Source: Juglans regia
Lineage: Eukaryota > Streptophyta > Magnoliopsida > Fagales > Juglandaceae
NCBI RefSeq assembly: GCF_001411555.2
Contig: NC_049911.1
Span: forward strand, 34,919,340 to 34,983,339
Reading direction: 5' to 3'
DNA length: 64,000 nt
The translations under genes were made by a program, and so were the position numbers. This document shows positions 53,383 through 64,000 of the stretch, in pieces. The notes under the pieces are model-generated. The model saw only the letters and a list, made by a program, of their open reading frames with translations, searched no databases and was not told the origin of the DNA. Position 1 is the first letter of the stretch, and each line of letters starts with the position of its first letter.

Positions 53383-53580
53383 GGAGATTTTGCTGTGCTC
53401 TCTAGTCTCTACTACGAATCTGAATGATACGAACTAGAGCGTGCGACACGAAAACACAGCATGTTATATGGGCTTACAAAAGTGGGCTCAGGCTCTTTCT
53501 CAAAGGCCTGATATGGTCATTACACACGATGGTTATCAAGCCTATTGATGTAGACCCATGTATTCTTATTTATGGGCCAT
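53383..53580 (-). promoter_or_regulatory. CSN5 promoter region with TGGGCY motifs
   Basis: TGGGCT at 53469 and 53483 and TGGGCC at 53573 lie 85-195 bases upstream of the CSN5 ATG. Site II elements are common in promoters of plant housekeeping genes. Sites are seen; activity is inferred. Confidence 0.5.
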
Positions 53581-53659
53581 TCTCAAAACTTTAATCTCCA
53601 ACCCCGGGCCCGAATGAAACCAATCTACTTGTGAAAATACAAAATTGTCCACATGAGAT

Positions 53660-53810
53660 TTATTATGCATCAGTCGTTATTCACTCTTATATTTCATATT
53701 TATAATTTTTTTATAAAGTATGAGAATTTTTTTTATAGGATATAGAGGTATTTTTCATAAAATATAAGATATAGAATAGTAAATAGTGACTGATGAAAAA
53801 AAAATTTCTA
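53660..53810. mobile_element. short palindromic AT-rich element (family 3, copy 2)
   Basis: ATGCATCAGTCGTTATTCACTC on the left is mirrored by GTAAATAGTGACTGATGAA on the right, with TTATATTTCATATTTATAA and its inverse inside. Same family as 41928-42050. Confidence 0.55.
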
Positions 53811-54083
53811 TCCACGTGTGGATCTCAGAAAACTAAAATTCATAAATCTTATTTAAAGTTAGTTAAGGTAATTTTTGTTTAACTGCAGCTTTTCAAAAGC
53901 TTTTAATTTTTTTAAAAAAAAATAGACTTTAAGCATTTTTTAAGCGCATAAATTTTTTTTATAAATTTATTAAACATGTAATTTTTTATTTTTTAAACTT
54001 TCAAACTCATACTCAAAGAGATTAAAATCCAAGGAGAATGTTCATCTTCAATCTTCATCAACCCGGAGATAAACTTTTCCCTT

Positions 54084-54600
54084 GGTGGAGATCATATTCA
54101 CTCTGGTACCGTATTAGGTAAACTTGAAGGGGAAATATGAATCACTTTAAGCTTTGTTGATTTACTATGTAATGATTTTGTTGAAAAAGATCGAAGCCAC
54201 AATATTTTTTTCACTCAAGATTGGATCTCTCTACCTGGTGTTCTGCTTCTGGCTTTAGTGGTATTCATGTTTAGCATATGCATGCTTTGACCGAAATCTT
54301 TGGAGATGATTCCGTACTACAATTCAGTGGATGAACTTTAGGGCACCATTGGGGAAATGCACCCGGTGTCGTAGCTAATCGAGTAGCTCTAGAAGCATGT
54401 GTACAAGCTCGTAATGATGGACATGATCTTGCTCGTGAGAGTAATGAAATTATTCGTGAGGCTAGTAAATGGATTCATGAGCTAGCGGAAATATGGAAGG
54501 AGATCAAATTTGAATACCCAACAATAGATACTTTGTAATCTAGATTCTAGTGTAATCTAGTAATTACCGCTCGTTCTCTTAATTGAATTGTAATTAAACT
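54084..54600 (+). pseudogene. rbcL: nuclear plastid DNA insert: decayed 3' end of rbcL
   Basis: Matches the C-terminal third of the plastid Rubisco large-subunit gene ([27 protein letters not shown], then KEIKFE and DTL before TAA at 54536-54538) plus about 60 bases of plastid 3' flank (AATCTAGTAATTACCGCTCG). It carries stops (e.g. after GEI), frameshifts and a short deletion before the KEIKFE segment, and many changes are transitions. It cannot encode protein. The insert begins and ends abruptly within AT-rich nuclear DNA. Confidence 0.93.
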
Positions 54601-54783
54601 TGTTTTTTTTTTTTCTTTTTTTTTTCAGGCACTAGAGCGCGGAAGATGAGCTCCATTCTAAAAGAAAACGAGATTTAACTTCAATAGGATATGGTATAAT
54701 GACAATCAGCCATCGTTTCTACATAACAAAGCAACAGGCGATGCCATGAAAAAAAGGGCACTCCAATTTGCTATAATATATAT

Positions 54784-54992
54784 GGATGGTGCTACGTCCA
54801 CCGCTCGGGAGTTGGGAGCTACCGTTAGGTATAATTGATTTTTTTTAACATATATTTTTTAACACTTTTAAATATTTAAAAAAAAAATCACAATATTATT
54901 TAAAAATACTTTATTAATCACTAAGTAAAAAACTAAAAAATAAAAAATAAAAAATCACAACGTAGAATAGAGTGGTGAGAGTAGCATTTTCC
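54784..54992. mobile_element. MITE-like element with GCTAC ends (family 5)
   Basis: Left GGATGGTGCTACGTCCACC and the inverse of the right end, GGAAAATGCTACTCTCACC, form imperfect terminal repeats of about 19 bases. The interior is AT-rich with ATCACTAAGTAAAAAA, shared with 40178-40540 and 20985-21180. Confidence 0.6.
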
Positions 54993-55112
54993 AATAATTA
55001 TATGTTTGACATGAAAAATCAGACTGGAAGATTAAACAACGTATCATCAAATATGTGATTGTTCTTACAGGGGATTGGAAATTACAAAAAACACAAATTC
55101 TGACATATCCTC

Positions 55113-58100
55113 TTACGAATCTGTGTTGGAAATAGATATTATATTTGAGATAGAACCGTGGATGTCAAAACAAGGTGGTGTAGAACTCTCTTCTTGTGAT
55201 GAATCTTGTCCCTGTAAAAGAGCGACAAAACTACATTTAACGATCGATTTTCATTGACTGAAATGAAATGTAACGCCTTTTATTCCCAAAATTATTCCAT
55301 CAAAATTTCAAAACAAAGTCGTCCCAAGAAAATTTTGCATACCAACCCTTTCAAAGATTACAAAGAACCCTGTTTGTTGCTGGGAGTAAAGAACACAATC
55401 GAAGTGTTTTTTAAGTATATTTCAAGAAAATTATCCTTCCAGATTTCTTTCTTCAAGTAATTATAATCTCAAATTCTGAAAATGATCTGTTGTATCCTAT
55501 GCTATTTCCAATATTACCCCCATCTCCAGTTTTTCTGCTTTTAATGCTTTTAGTTATATGACACAAAAAAAGCATAAAAAATAATGAAATCAAAGCCAAG
55601 ATAGATAGTTCTTTCTAGTAGTAAAATGCCTATCATCTAGAAATATATATATATATATATATATATAATTTTGTACAAAAGCATACCTCCATTCCTGGAC
55701 GCTTATGCACAACCTTCCCACCCAGAAAGTAGCAGATTGCAAAATTGAGGTGGTCAATTGCCAGAAATGTTACAGCACTATAAAGCCAGATTACACCTGC
55801 CCAACCCCATCCAATTCCTCTCATCTGTGCAAAATCCCAGTTTGCATAGACAGCCACGAGAGTTGCTATCTGTCAAGCGTCAAACAGAAAGTGAAACCAT
55901 TCGCTTAGAAACGTCTAAAGCAGCAACATACCAAATGAAATGATAGCCTAACCCAGTGTCTTCAATCCCACAAAAATAAATTAGTGGATTGAAACCATAT
56001 ATAGATGGAAGGTGAATCCAGTTGACTCCAAATATTGGTAATGTCGCATAATCATAGATTCACCGTGAATCCATCCGCTTTGTTCTTGGCATTTCTACTT
56101 CAAAATTGACTAATCAAATCACCATGATAGTATAATACCACCCAAAAATCTTGCTGTTTAATGATAGGCTGGCAAGCCTTGGACAAAATTTTCTAGGACA
56201 AGCCTAAACAGCGACACATTATTCATAAGATTGCGGAGCTATGTTTTCATCAAAATGTTGAATCAGGTAATTTACCAAAGATAAAATGTTGAAATTTTGT
56301 GAAATCTCAAATTCTGGAAAAAATATGTTAGCATTCCTCACCATAACCCAAAGCCCTGCAGCCATTTTGTCTGTTTTGAATTCTGTCTGAATTCTTCTTT
56401 TAGTCTCTAACCACATTCTGATTCAATCTTTAAAGCTAAACTATCATGTTTAACAAGGAAAGTTTCATTCGGAACTAAAAAATATAGAGCGAGGTGCCTC
56501 TTCTTAGATGAAATCCTACCAGCTGATCAAGGGCAAAAGCAATGATCGAGAGAGGTCCAGGTCGTCCAATGAAGATCCAGCTGCAAGGCCTTGGGATGAA
56601 AATAAGGGCCTGGTTTATAATACTGACTTGCAGGTACAAGGCTGCCATCATTTCAAATTCGTGAGCATTCAATGGCTTCACACCAAATCTTTCCTGCATT
56701 ACAAAAATTGTTAAATAGAAAATATCTAAATAAATAGTACCCCAAACTAGTGACAGAGCCATGATTGGATTTAAGAGGGGGTTGAAAACTTAAAAAATTA
56801 TTTAACCAGATTTCCCATTGAGTTTAAGTACATCCTCAACACAAAACTAATATAAGAAAGAAGGGTAAGTAGATTTGCATAAATAGAATTCTAGGGACAC
56901 TTTCAACTTCAATGAATTGTGGTATTGTTTGTTGATTGATATGAGTAATTTCTCCAACTTTTCTTAAGTTCCATCTCGTTCTACCACTGCCCAAACTACT
57001 ATCATGATTGATTAACAAGAGAAACAAGCATATATAATTACCGTGAAAAAATCAGTCTCATACATAGCCCAAAAGAATATCACTGTCGTTAGCACCAAGC
57101 AACCTCCAAGCATGATTCCAGAAACAAAAATTTCTCTCAGCTTCAAGCGGTCTGGGTGTGGAGATGCCATCACCCGGTCCTTTGATATTGTCGTGATTGT
57201 ACCTAGTGTATGGTAATGCAAAAAACCAGAATCATTGTCATGATATGTTAGTCATGGTAAAATGTATGAAGAGAGAGATTCACAAGGACATAAAAATATG
57301 TCTCACCATCATTTAGGATGGCCATAATTAGAACTATGAAAGGTGCAAAGTCAAATTTCCACATGAGAGCAATAAGCATGAAGGCAAACTGCCAGATTGA
57401 GAAAAATTAAAATAGAGATATCATAACCCAATGGAACCTCTAAATTCAGCATAAACATCTCCAACTTAAATTATCGGTTTACTTACCACCTTATGAATAG
57501 TGGTTGAAACTACATAAATCTGCAAGAGAGTAAACAAGACAAGACAGAGCTTAGACACCTCTTGATATAACTAAATGTTAACCCTCATCAATCAAAGAAG
57601 ATGAATGTTTGCTAACAGTGTAACTCTTCATCCTTTGGAGAATAATCCTGCTGGTCAGCACAGCACTTATAATAACACTCAAACCAGGTTCAGTGAGAAG
57701 AATGTCCGAAGCACTTTTAGCAGCATCACTAGCTTCAACAACAGCAATTCCAATATCTGCTTTCTTTAAAGCAAGGGCATCGTTGACACCATCTCCTGTC
57801 ATTCCACAGATGTGTTTCCTCTCTTGCAGCTTCTTCACAATTTCATATTTGTGTTCTACCAATTTCAAAGGAAAGTTAACAAAGAAGACATACCCTTGAA
57901 TCTTAAGGATTACATTGTTCATTAATATACATCATTCATTACTTTGTCAGGGACATAAGAATTTGATGTTGGAAAAACAGTGATGTTCATGAAGAAGACG
58001 AGGAATTTAGGTTGCAGCATGCAACAAGGGATGCTTATAAATTAATTTGAAAAGAATTATAAGTGGATCATATGATAAGAATAATATAGTATTATAATAT

Positions 58101-61100
58101 AAACACGTGTGCGCGCGCGCACATATACCTGAAGAAACTTCAGCAAATCCATCAGCCTTCTCAATCAACTCATCTAGGGGGAGGGCTGCAATTGAAGCAA
58201 CATTTACTTGGCCAAATAATAAAGAAAAGGGGTACATGTTTGCTCCCATTCCAAGCCTCCGACCTGTTTCCTTGGCAATGGCTAACTGGTTCCCTGTAAA
58301 TTGAGACAAAAGTTTATAAATCTTACGCAAATGAAAGAAAAGAAAAACTTCAAAAAAATCATGCAAGGATTAAGGGAACTGGTGCTTGAATGAGATTTAC
58401 CCGTGATCATTTTGATATTTAAACCAAGGTTAAGCGCTCTTTTGATGGTGTCTGCACTCTCAGGCCTAAGGGGATCAAACAGAGGCAGCAAACCAACAAA
58501 CTGCCACGGGTCCCCAAGGCTATCTTTTGTTCTATCTGGTATTTCCTGCAGACAAATCGTGAAGGCAACAAGCAAATTAGGTATTGAACCAACTCAGCAT
58601 CAGATGTACATAAATGCTTCAATTGTAACCTGTCTTGCAACAGCAAAAGATTGAAGTCCACTTTCAGCGAACTTATCAATCAATGCACGAACCCTTTTCC
58701 TAACATCCTCCTCAGAGTTGCAAAGGGCTAATATCTGTTTTAAAGAGATTAAGCACATTAATTACTAAATAGTATAAAATTGTTTGCTCCATAGGACAAA
58801 ATAGGAAAGACAAGGTTACCTGCTCAGGAGCACCTTTACTAGCACGATGCCAGTTTCCATTTTCATCAACGTAGGTCAGTTCGGTCCTCTTATTTACAGG
58901 GTTGAATGGAAGGAAATGAACCTCTCTGATACCAGCTCTTGCCTACCCAATTATAAACAGCATAATGGTGCAGCATGATTATCTTAGGTGAATCAAAATA
59001 ATCAATAATAATGTGGGAAAGAACTCCAAAATCGTACCTCATTTGGATCTGCAAGCATTCCTACCATAGCGGCATCAACGGAATCTTGATTTTCAGTCCT
59101 ACAAGCCCTTGCTGCCATAAGGATAACATGCTCTTTCTCCACACCCTCTGCAAACACTTCAATCAATTTTCTATCAACGATCAACTTATTGAGAGTTAGA
59201 GTCCCAGTTTTGTCACTGCAGAGAACATCCATGCCTGCCATTTCCTCAATGGCAGTCATTCTCTTTGTGATGGCACCTTGCTGAGAGAGCCTGCGGGAAC
59301 CAACAGCCATCGTGATAGAATAAACAGTAGGCATGGTAATTGGAATTCCCCCGATCAAGAGAACCAGCAGATTTTCAATTCCAGCCCTATAAGTGCGATG
59401 ATGTATTGGGTAGAAGACTATAATCTCAATGATAATCCCGATAGCAACCAAACAAATACAGAAATTACCAATTGTAGATATAGTCTTCTGGAAGTTCCCA
59501 GCTTGATTGGTGGTGTCCACCAAATGGGCAGCTCTACCGAAAGAGGTGTGGACTCCTGTGGCAATCACGACTGCTTCTATTTCACCCTTTTCACATGTTG
59601 AGCCAGAAAATACTTCATCTGAGGGGTTCTTGGTGACAGCAAGGGATTCTCCAGTTAGAGCAGATTCATCAATTTTAAGTGGATCTCCTTCAAGAAGACG
59701 AACGTCAGCAGCGATGACATCTCCCCGTTTAATGCTGATAATGTCTCCTGGCACCAAGATTGCAGCATCTTGTTCGCTCCATCCACCATCTCTCAGAACC
59801 TGCATTTTGTCACCTCAAGTCTCAAGTGAGTAGAAGAAAAGGTTCAAATAAAATCAAAATGTTAGAGAAGGAGAATAATAGCATCACCAACTTTCACGCA
59901 TACGAGGTTTGTAAAAATGTGTTTTTCACCTTAGTCTTGAGAGCAAGACCAGCCAAATGTCGTGCAGTTGCAGCTGCATCGTTTTCTCCATTAAATCTGA
60001 TTGTGGAGTTGATCAGCAACAGGAAAACGATACCGACAAAAACCTCCCAATCCGGGGCCTTTCCGCCACCATTTCCCAACACAATAGCCACGACGGCAAC
60101 AGCTTCCATGACCCAAGATAAGGGTTCCCACATGAAACCCAAAATCTTGAGAATTTTGCTTCCCTGTAGCAAAACAGGAAACCATTAATATTGCATGTCA
60201 GAACAAAAGAAAATTACAAGACAACAAAAATGCGGGCGGAGGTTAAAAGGTTTAATTTGCAATGGCCGACCTTCTTTTTTTCTATTTTGTTTGGTCCAAA
60301 AACTTGAATCCTGTAGGCTCCTTCCTCTGACGTTAGACCTTCCCTTGTGCATTTCAACTGCCCAAACACTTCCTCTATTGGAATCCGTTTCTGTTAACCA
60401 ACATAAATTCAGCGTTAAATATTGTTCATGATAAATGGATGATCTCCTTTTGATCACCCTCGTCAATTAGAGGCTTCGTTGTCGAGTGTCATCAAATATT
60501 ATTTATTACTTTGTTTTGAGCTTGTCATTTGTTACAAATTATATCGTAAAAAATTCTAGACATAACTCTCACATTCTGTATACCTATTTAAAAATATGTC
60601 ATTTTATTTTTTTACTCACGTAATGAAAATGATTCCAGACTTATTTATAAGTAAAATAGGATAAAAAGGTAACAAGATATGTTTTTAAGTAAGTATACAG
60701 GATGTGAACCTTATGGGTAGCATGGCTGTTATATTGTAAAAAACTTGTTTTCTGACTTTTCCAACAACAACATATCATTTAATTGGAAAAATACTTTCTC
60801 CACACACAAATATAAATTTACAACATGACATATCAAATGAAGTCACATCAATTTATGAATATGCTTTTATAGAATGTCTTTATGACTGTAACACTAATCA
60901 CCACGGTCTATCGCGTCAATTGACACAAAAGATTAATATTCATGCATCTATTGTCTTCTCTTATAACTGTAATCGATATACACATAATTAATATACACAT
61001 GACAAATTTGTAAGAAGTATAACTCTATTTATTATTTTGGAGATCATGAAACAAGTTAATTTGTAACAGAATCAATAATTATTTAATTGTTGTAAATATT

Positions 61101-62168
61101 GAGGTAGAAAAATGTGAATCAACCTTAAGTTTTCCTGCAATATTATTATTGACGTGAAAAATCAAATACTGTAACTTAAGTGAAGTGTTATAAATATTCA
61201 TATCATATGCTCATACCCTTTTTATCTGTCTTGACGAAATGTCTGCCCAAGTCAACTGAAAGATTCTATAAAAAAGCTCACAATAACGCTCTAGCTAGCT
61301 TGTTAAATCTTAAAAGAATTTACGTCGGTTGGAAAAATCATTTTATATTTCCTAAATAAATGGAAGATAGATCTCGTTTATTCACTTTTTTATTGATCAG
61401 ATATATATACTTAATATTTTTTTTCTAAATATAAATCCCAAAGCTTATACAATTTAGAATAAGGAGTTCTATTTTACGTAAAAAAACTCTCTCCATGTTC
61501 ATATTGAAAAAAAAAAAAAAAAAAACTCCTTCAATCTACTTCGTAAAATATACTGAACGTTTTTAGAATATTAAACATGATCTGGCTAACCGGTGAAAAA
61601 TTTTGGGTTTTTTGTGTTCTAGACTCTACGTACATGTACATAGATAGCATTCTATTAATTTCCACGATCATCATATGTAAATGCTCTAACAACAAGGTGG
61701 TGGCATTGAAGACGACCATGCAGTCGCGGTTTTTGTTTTGGGGGGAGTACTTTTTGATAGAATCGGGATTCATTCATCAACATGAAGTACAGCTAGTTAG
61801 CATGAGTACTCTGCAAGTAGAATCAAATTTCATGGTTTTATATATAGTTGGCATAACATGATGATCGATGCAGTAATACTGATGATCACTTGCATGATAT
61901 GCAGAGGTGATTGATAGTTGACTAACGTACGTACACATGCAATGGTACGTACGTAGCATTTCAGACTTCTTTTGGCACCTGTTTTTCATGTTTTTGCTTT
62001 TTCTTTTTTGGAGGGATAAGATATATCCACAAAAAGTTTTCCTTTCCCCAAATTTCTCGGGAACCAAACAGATACAATGTAGAGAGAGAGAGAGAGAGAG
62101 AGTATTACCAGATCAACAGATTGATCATTTATTACATCCTCAAGACTGATGGTCATATCCCCACGCAT
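55113..62168 (-). CDS. divergent plasma-membrane H+-ATPase paralogue lacking the regulatory C-terminus
   Basis: Exons 1-14: 62168-62109, 60390-60271, 60163-59930, 59799-59038, 58942-58820, 58734-58630, 58545-58401, 58293-58129, 57855-57617, 57519-57487, 57388-57307, 57202-57042, 56693-56520, 55869-55687. These are open and in frame, and equal the first copy's lengths except exons 1 (+3) and 3 (-3). TGES, DKTGT, KGAPEQ and the Asn and Asp equivalent to AHA2 N106 and D684 are kept. The TGD motif is TGN (Asn518), the Arg equivalent to R655 is His660, GDGVNDAP is GDGVNDAL, and TRSRSW is PRPCSW. No regulatory-domain exons (15-16) were found. A possible last exon, 55211-55113, has an AG acceptor in phase and adds 32 Ser-rich residues ([10 protein letters not shown]...NTDS), giving 894 in all. 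If intron 14 is retained, the frame instead stops at 55633. Either a specialised or impaired pump, or an early pseudogene. Confidence 0.75.
62081..62102. repeat. (AG)n tract at the start of intron 1 of the second H+-ATPase
   Basis: Short AG tract next to the exon 1 donor, matching the first copy's tract at 34209-34242 in place and orientation. Confidence 0.9.
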
Positions 62169-63730
62169 GTTGGAAGCTAGGCGATGGACGAGCTCAGGGC
62201 TATAAGAAACCAATGACGATCAGAAACACCTTGAGAAAGATCAGAGCTGAAACCGAAATTCATTTATGTTAGAAAGTCATGGTGGTAGAACTGCAGCACT
62301 ACATGCTGCTGAGAAATACCCAAAAAAATAACAATAAAAATAAAAATAAAAATAAAAATTGACGCGTATAAATTGTAGTGTGTATGTATATAATATATTT
62401 GAAAGTCATAGTCTCTTCATCGTTGTGAGGGACGGTAGGACTAGAAATGGTCCCTGTTTTCCTTCGATATTTGCGTCTTACAAGAAGACAATTATATAAC
62501 GATGTTCTAGTGGTGCCGCTGAGACCCTATCCACATCAAGCAGGATTTTATTATTTACAACGCTAATTACAATAACACCACTTATAAAAAAAATTCAAAA
62601 TCAAAATGCAATATTATATCTTTGTAGAAAACATTCGTACTTTCGCATCGAATAATGCTTTAAACTCACAATGTGGGTGCGTACGTACGTACGTATTAGA
62701 TGGGATTTGACTTGCGGAAATGAACATCCAAGCCGTGTCCTTGTCCTCCTAGCTCTACCGTAGGATACAAAAGGAAGAGTCATAGGGAGTCATGACAAAA
62801 CGATGAACGATATTATCTCAAACGAATCTGTTTGTCCTACTCTCATTGTAAGATTTTGTTGTTAGAACTCTACTTAAATTAACGTAATTCAATTTAATTT
62901 TAAATTAAATTTAACATCTAAACACTCAACTCTCAAATTATTAAACTTATCTCAACTCAAAATCACTTTACACGTGAGACTCCATAATTTTTTCAATTCA
63001 ATAACTCTTTACACGCAGGACCTACAATTTTTTTCAAATTTTCATAAATATTTTTAAACTCATTTTAACATTCCAAACACATCTAAATTTATCTTAAGTA
63101 AGCATTACAAACTTACTCCATCATCTCAACTCACTATTATTCTTAAAGAACTCAACTTATCGCAACTCAACTCAACATCAAAGACAGTAATGTTCTATTT
63201 ATAGAATATGAGGGTCGATGGTCATGTTGTAAGGCTGGATTACATGTTACACACGGTTAATCCAACGACAGGAAAGAGTGAGAAATTCATGGTCGGGCTG
63301 ATAACCTAAGCAATAACAAAAACGGAATGAAAATCTCAGTACATGAAAATTGCTTTAAACAAAGTCCTTCGATACATTTTGCAAGTACATCACAATAGGG
63401 TATAATTATCATTTTCGAGTCAGCTGCAGATCAATGCATGCATCCATGCATGCATTTTGTCCACCAACAAGCGAATAATCGCATTTCAAGCAAGCATTAC
63501 CATCTAATGTTTCATACCCAATTATTTCCAAATTTTGGAAGCCTGGCTACATGAGACAAAAATCTCAAAAAAAAAAAAAAAAAAAAAAAAGAGAAGACCC
63601 TGCCTAGTTGACATGAACTCATTATCAATTTAATAACTTACAAATGCCCTACCGTGGCATTATCCTTAATTTCCTAGACTAGTTTACAGTGAGTTATACA
63701 ACAGTTATAGCCCAAAAGAAGAATCTGGCA
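62169..63730. other. intergenic region upstream of the second H+-ATPase
   Basis: Presumed promoter and leader of the second pump gene, a short TACG run (62681-62693), an AT/CT-rich element of MITE family 1 and a 24-base A run near 63570. No supported gene. The stretch after ~63600 is probably the 3' untranslated region of the next minus-strand gene. Confidence 0.5.
62865..63190. mobile_element. diverged long member of MITE family 1 (copy I)
   Basis: Rich in AACTCAACTC and ATCTCAACTCA words like the ends of copy A, with CACTTTACACGTGAGACTCC and a partly duplicated CTTTACACGCAGGACCTAC inside. Ends are approximate. Confidence 0.4.
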
Positions 63731-64000
63731 TCATTGGTTCCTACCCCTTCCCCTACCCCTGCCCTTCCTATTGTATCTGTTGGTTTGCTTTCCCCGTTGC
63801 TTCTCAACAATGTTGCTAGCCTTGCCTGCCACAGTGTCTTTTGAATTTGGCTGAGACAGGTCCTCATGAGGCAACTCTTCATACTGCATACTAGAACTGT
63901 CTAAGGAGTCATCTGCTACGCTATCGTTCTCATTTACATTTGGAACATCACAAGAGGCTAGGCCATCATTGTCATTTACGTTCGGGACCTCAATGAAAGC
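63731..64000 (-). CDS. C-terminal end of an unrecognised protein with Arg/Gly tail (partial)
   Basis: Open frame from the window edge to a TGA at 63731-63733, 89 residues. It is acidic and Asn/Asp/Ser-rich (EVPNVNDNDGLASCDVPNVN, with VPNVN repeated 16 residues apart), then basic, and ends KGRGRGRGRNQ. The internal repeat, the biased composition and the RG-type tail support a real coding end, perhaps of a nuclear or RNA-binding protein. I do not recognise the family. The start and upstream exons lie beyond 64000, and the last exon may begin before the window edge. Confidence 0.6.
   Translation of the reverse strand, partial: AFIEVPNVNDNDGLASCDVPNVNENDSVADDSLDSSSMQYEELPHEDLSQPNSKDTVAGKASNIVEKQRGKQTNRYNRKGRGRGRGRNQ

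Overview
The window is nuclear DNA of a flowering plant, most likely a woody eudicot. Genes are split by GT-AG introns, intergenic DNA is very AT-rich, CT/GA microsatellites are long, and short inverted-repeat transposons are frequent. A decayed piece of plastid rbcL and an L1-type LINE are also present. No prokaryotic operon, CRISPR array or tRNA was seen. I suspect Fagales from the look of the repeats, but nothing here fixes the species.

Layout. 1-2363 (+): 3' part of a RING-H2 ubiquitin ligase gene. 6122-7381 (-): intronless ADA1-type SAGA subunit. 9541-10097: hAT-type element with a perfect 8-bp target duplication. 11015-22085 (+): CENP-O kinetochore gene; one intron is expanded to 5.9 kb by a degenerate LINE (14485-20007) with a 14-bp target duplication. 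24550-26317 (+): four-exon class III peroxidase. 26938-34302 (-): complete 16-exon plasma-membrane H+-ATPase. 34303-50801: long AT-rich, transposon-rich tract with no gene I can support. 50802-53382 (-): CSN5, the JAMM peptidase of the COP9 signalosome. 54084-54600: rbcL fragment of plastid origin. 55113-62168 (-): second H+-ATPase. 63731-64000 (-): C-terminal coding end of an unrecognised protein with an Arg/Gly tail.

The most interesting feature is the pair of H+-ATPase genes. They have the same orientation and matching exon lengths, and CSN5 lies between them. The first encodes 954 residues with every hallmark, including the C-terminal autoinhibitory domain and the terminal YTV. The second keeps open frames and splice sites over exons 1-14. 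It has TGN in place of the TGD motif and His in place of the conserved membrane-segment-5 Arg, and no regulatory-domain exons are visible; a possible Ser-rich 32-residue tail takes their place. It is either a neofunctionalised pump or a young pseudogene.

The genes do not form a pathway. Several (ADA1, CSN5, the RING ligase, CENP-O) are housekeeping regulators of transcription, protein turnover and chromosome segregation. The CENP-O and CSN5 promoters carry clusters of TGGGCY (site II) motifs, as expected of genes active in dividing cells. Exon coordinates were read by hand from splice signals and protein family resemblance; no alignment or transcript data were available.
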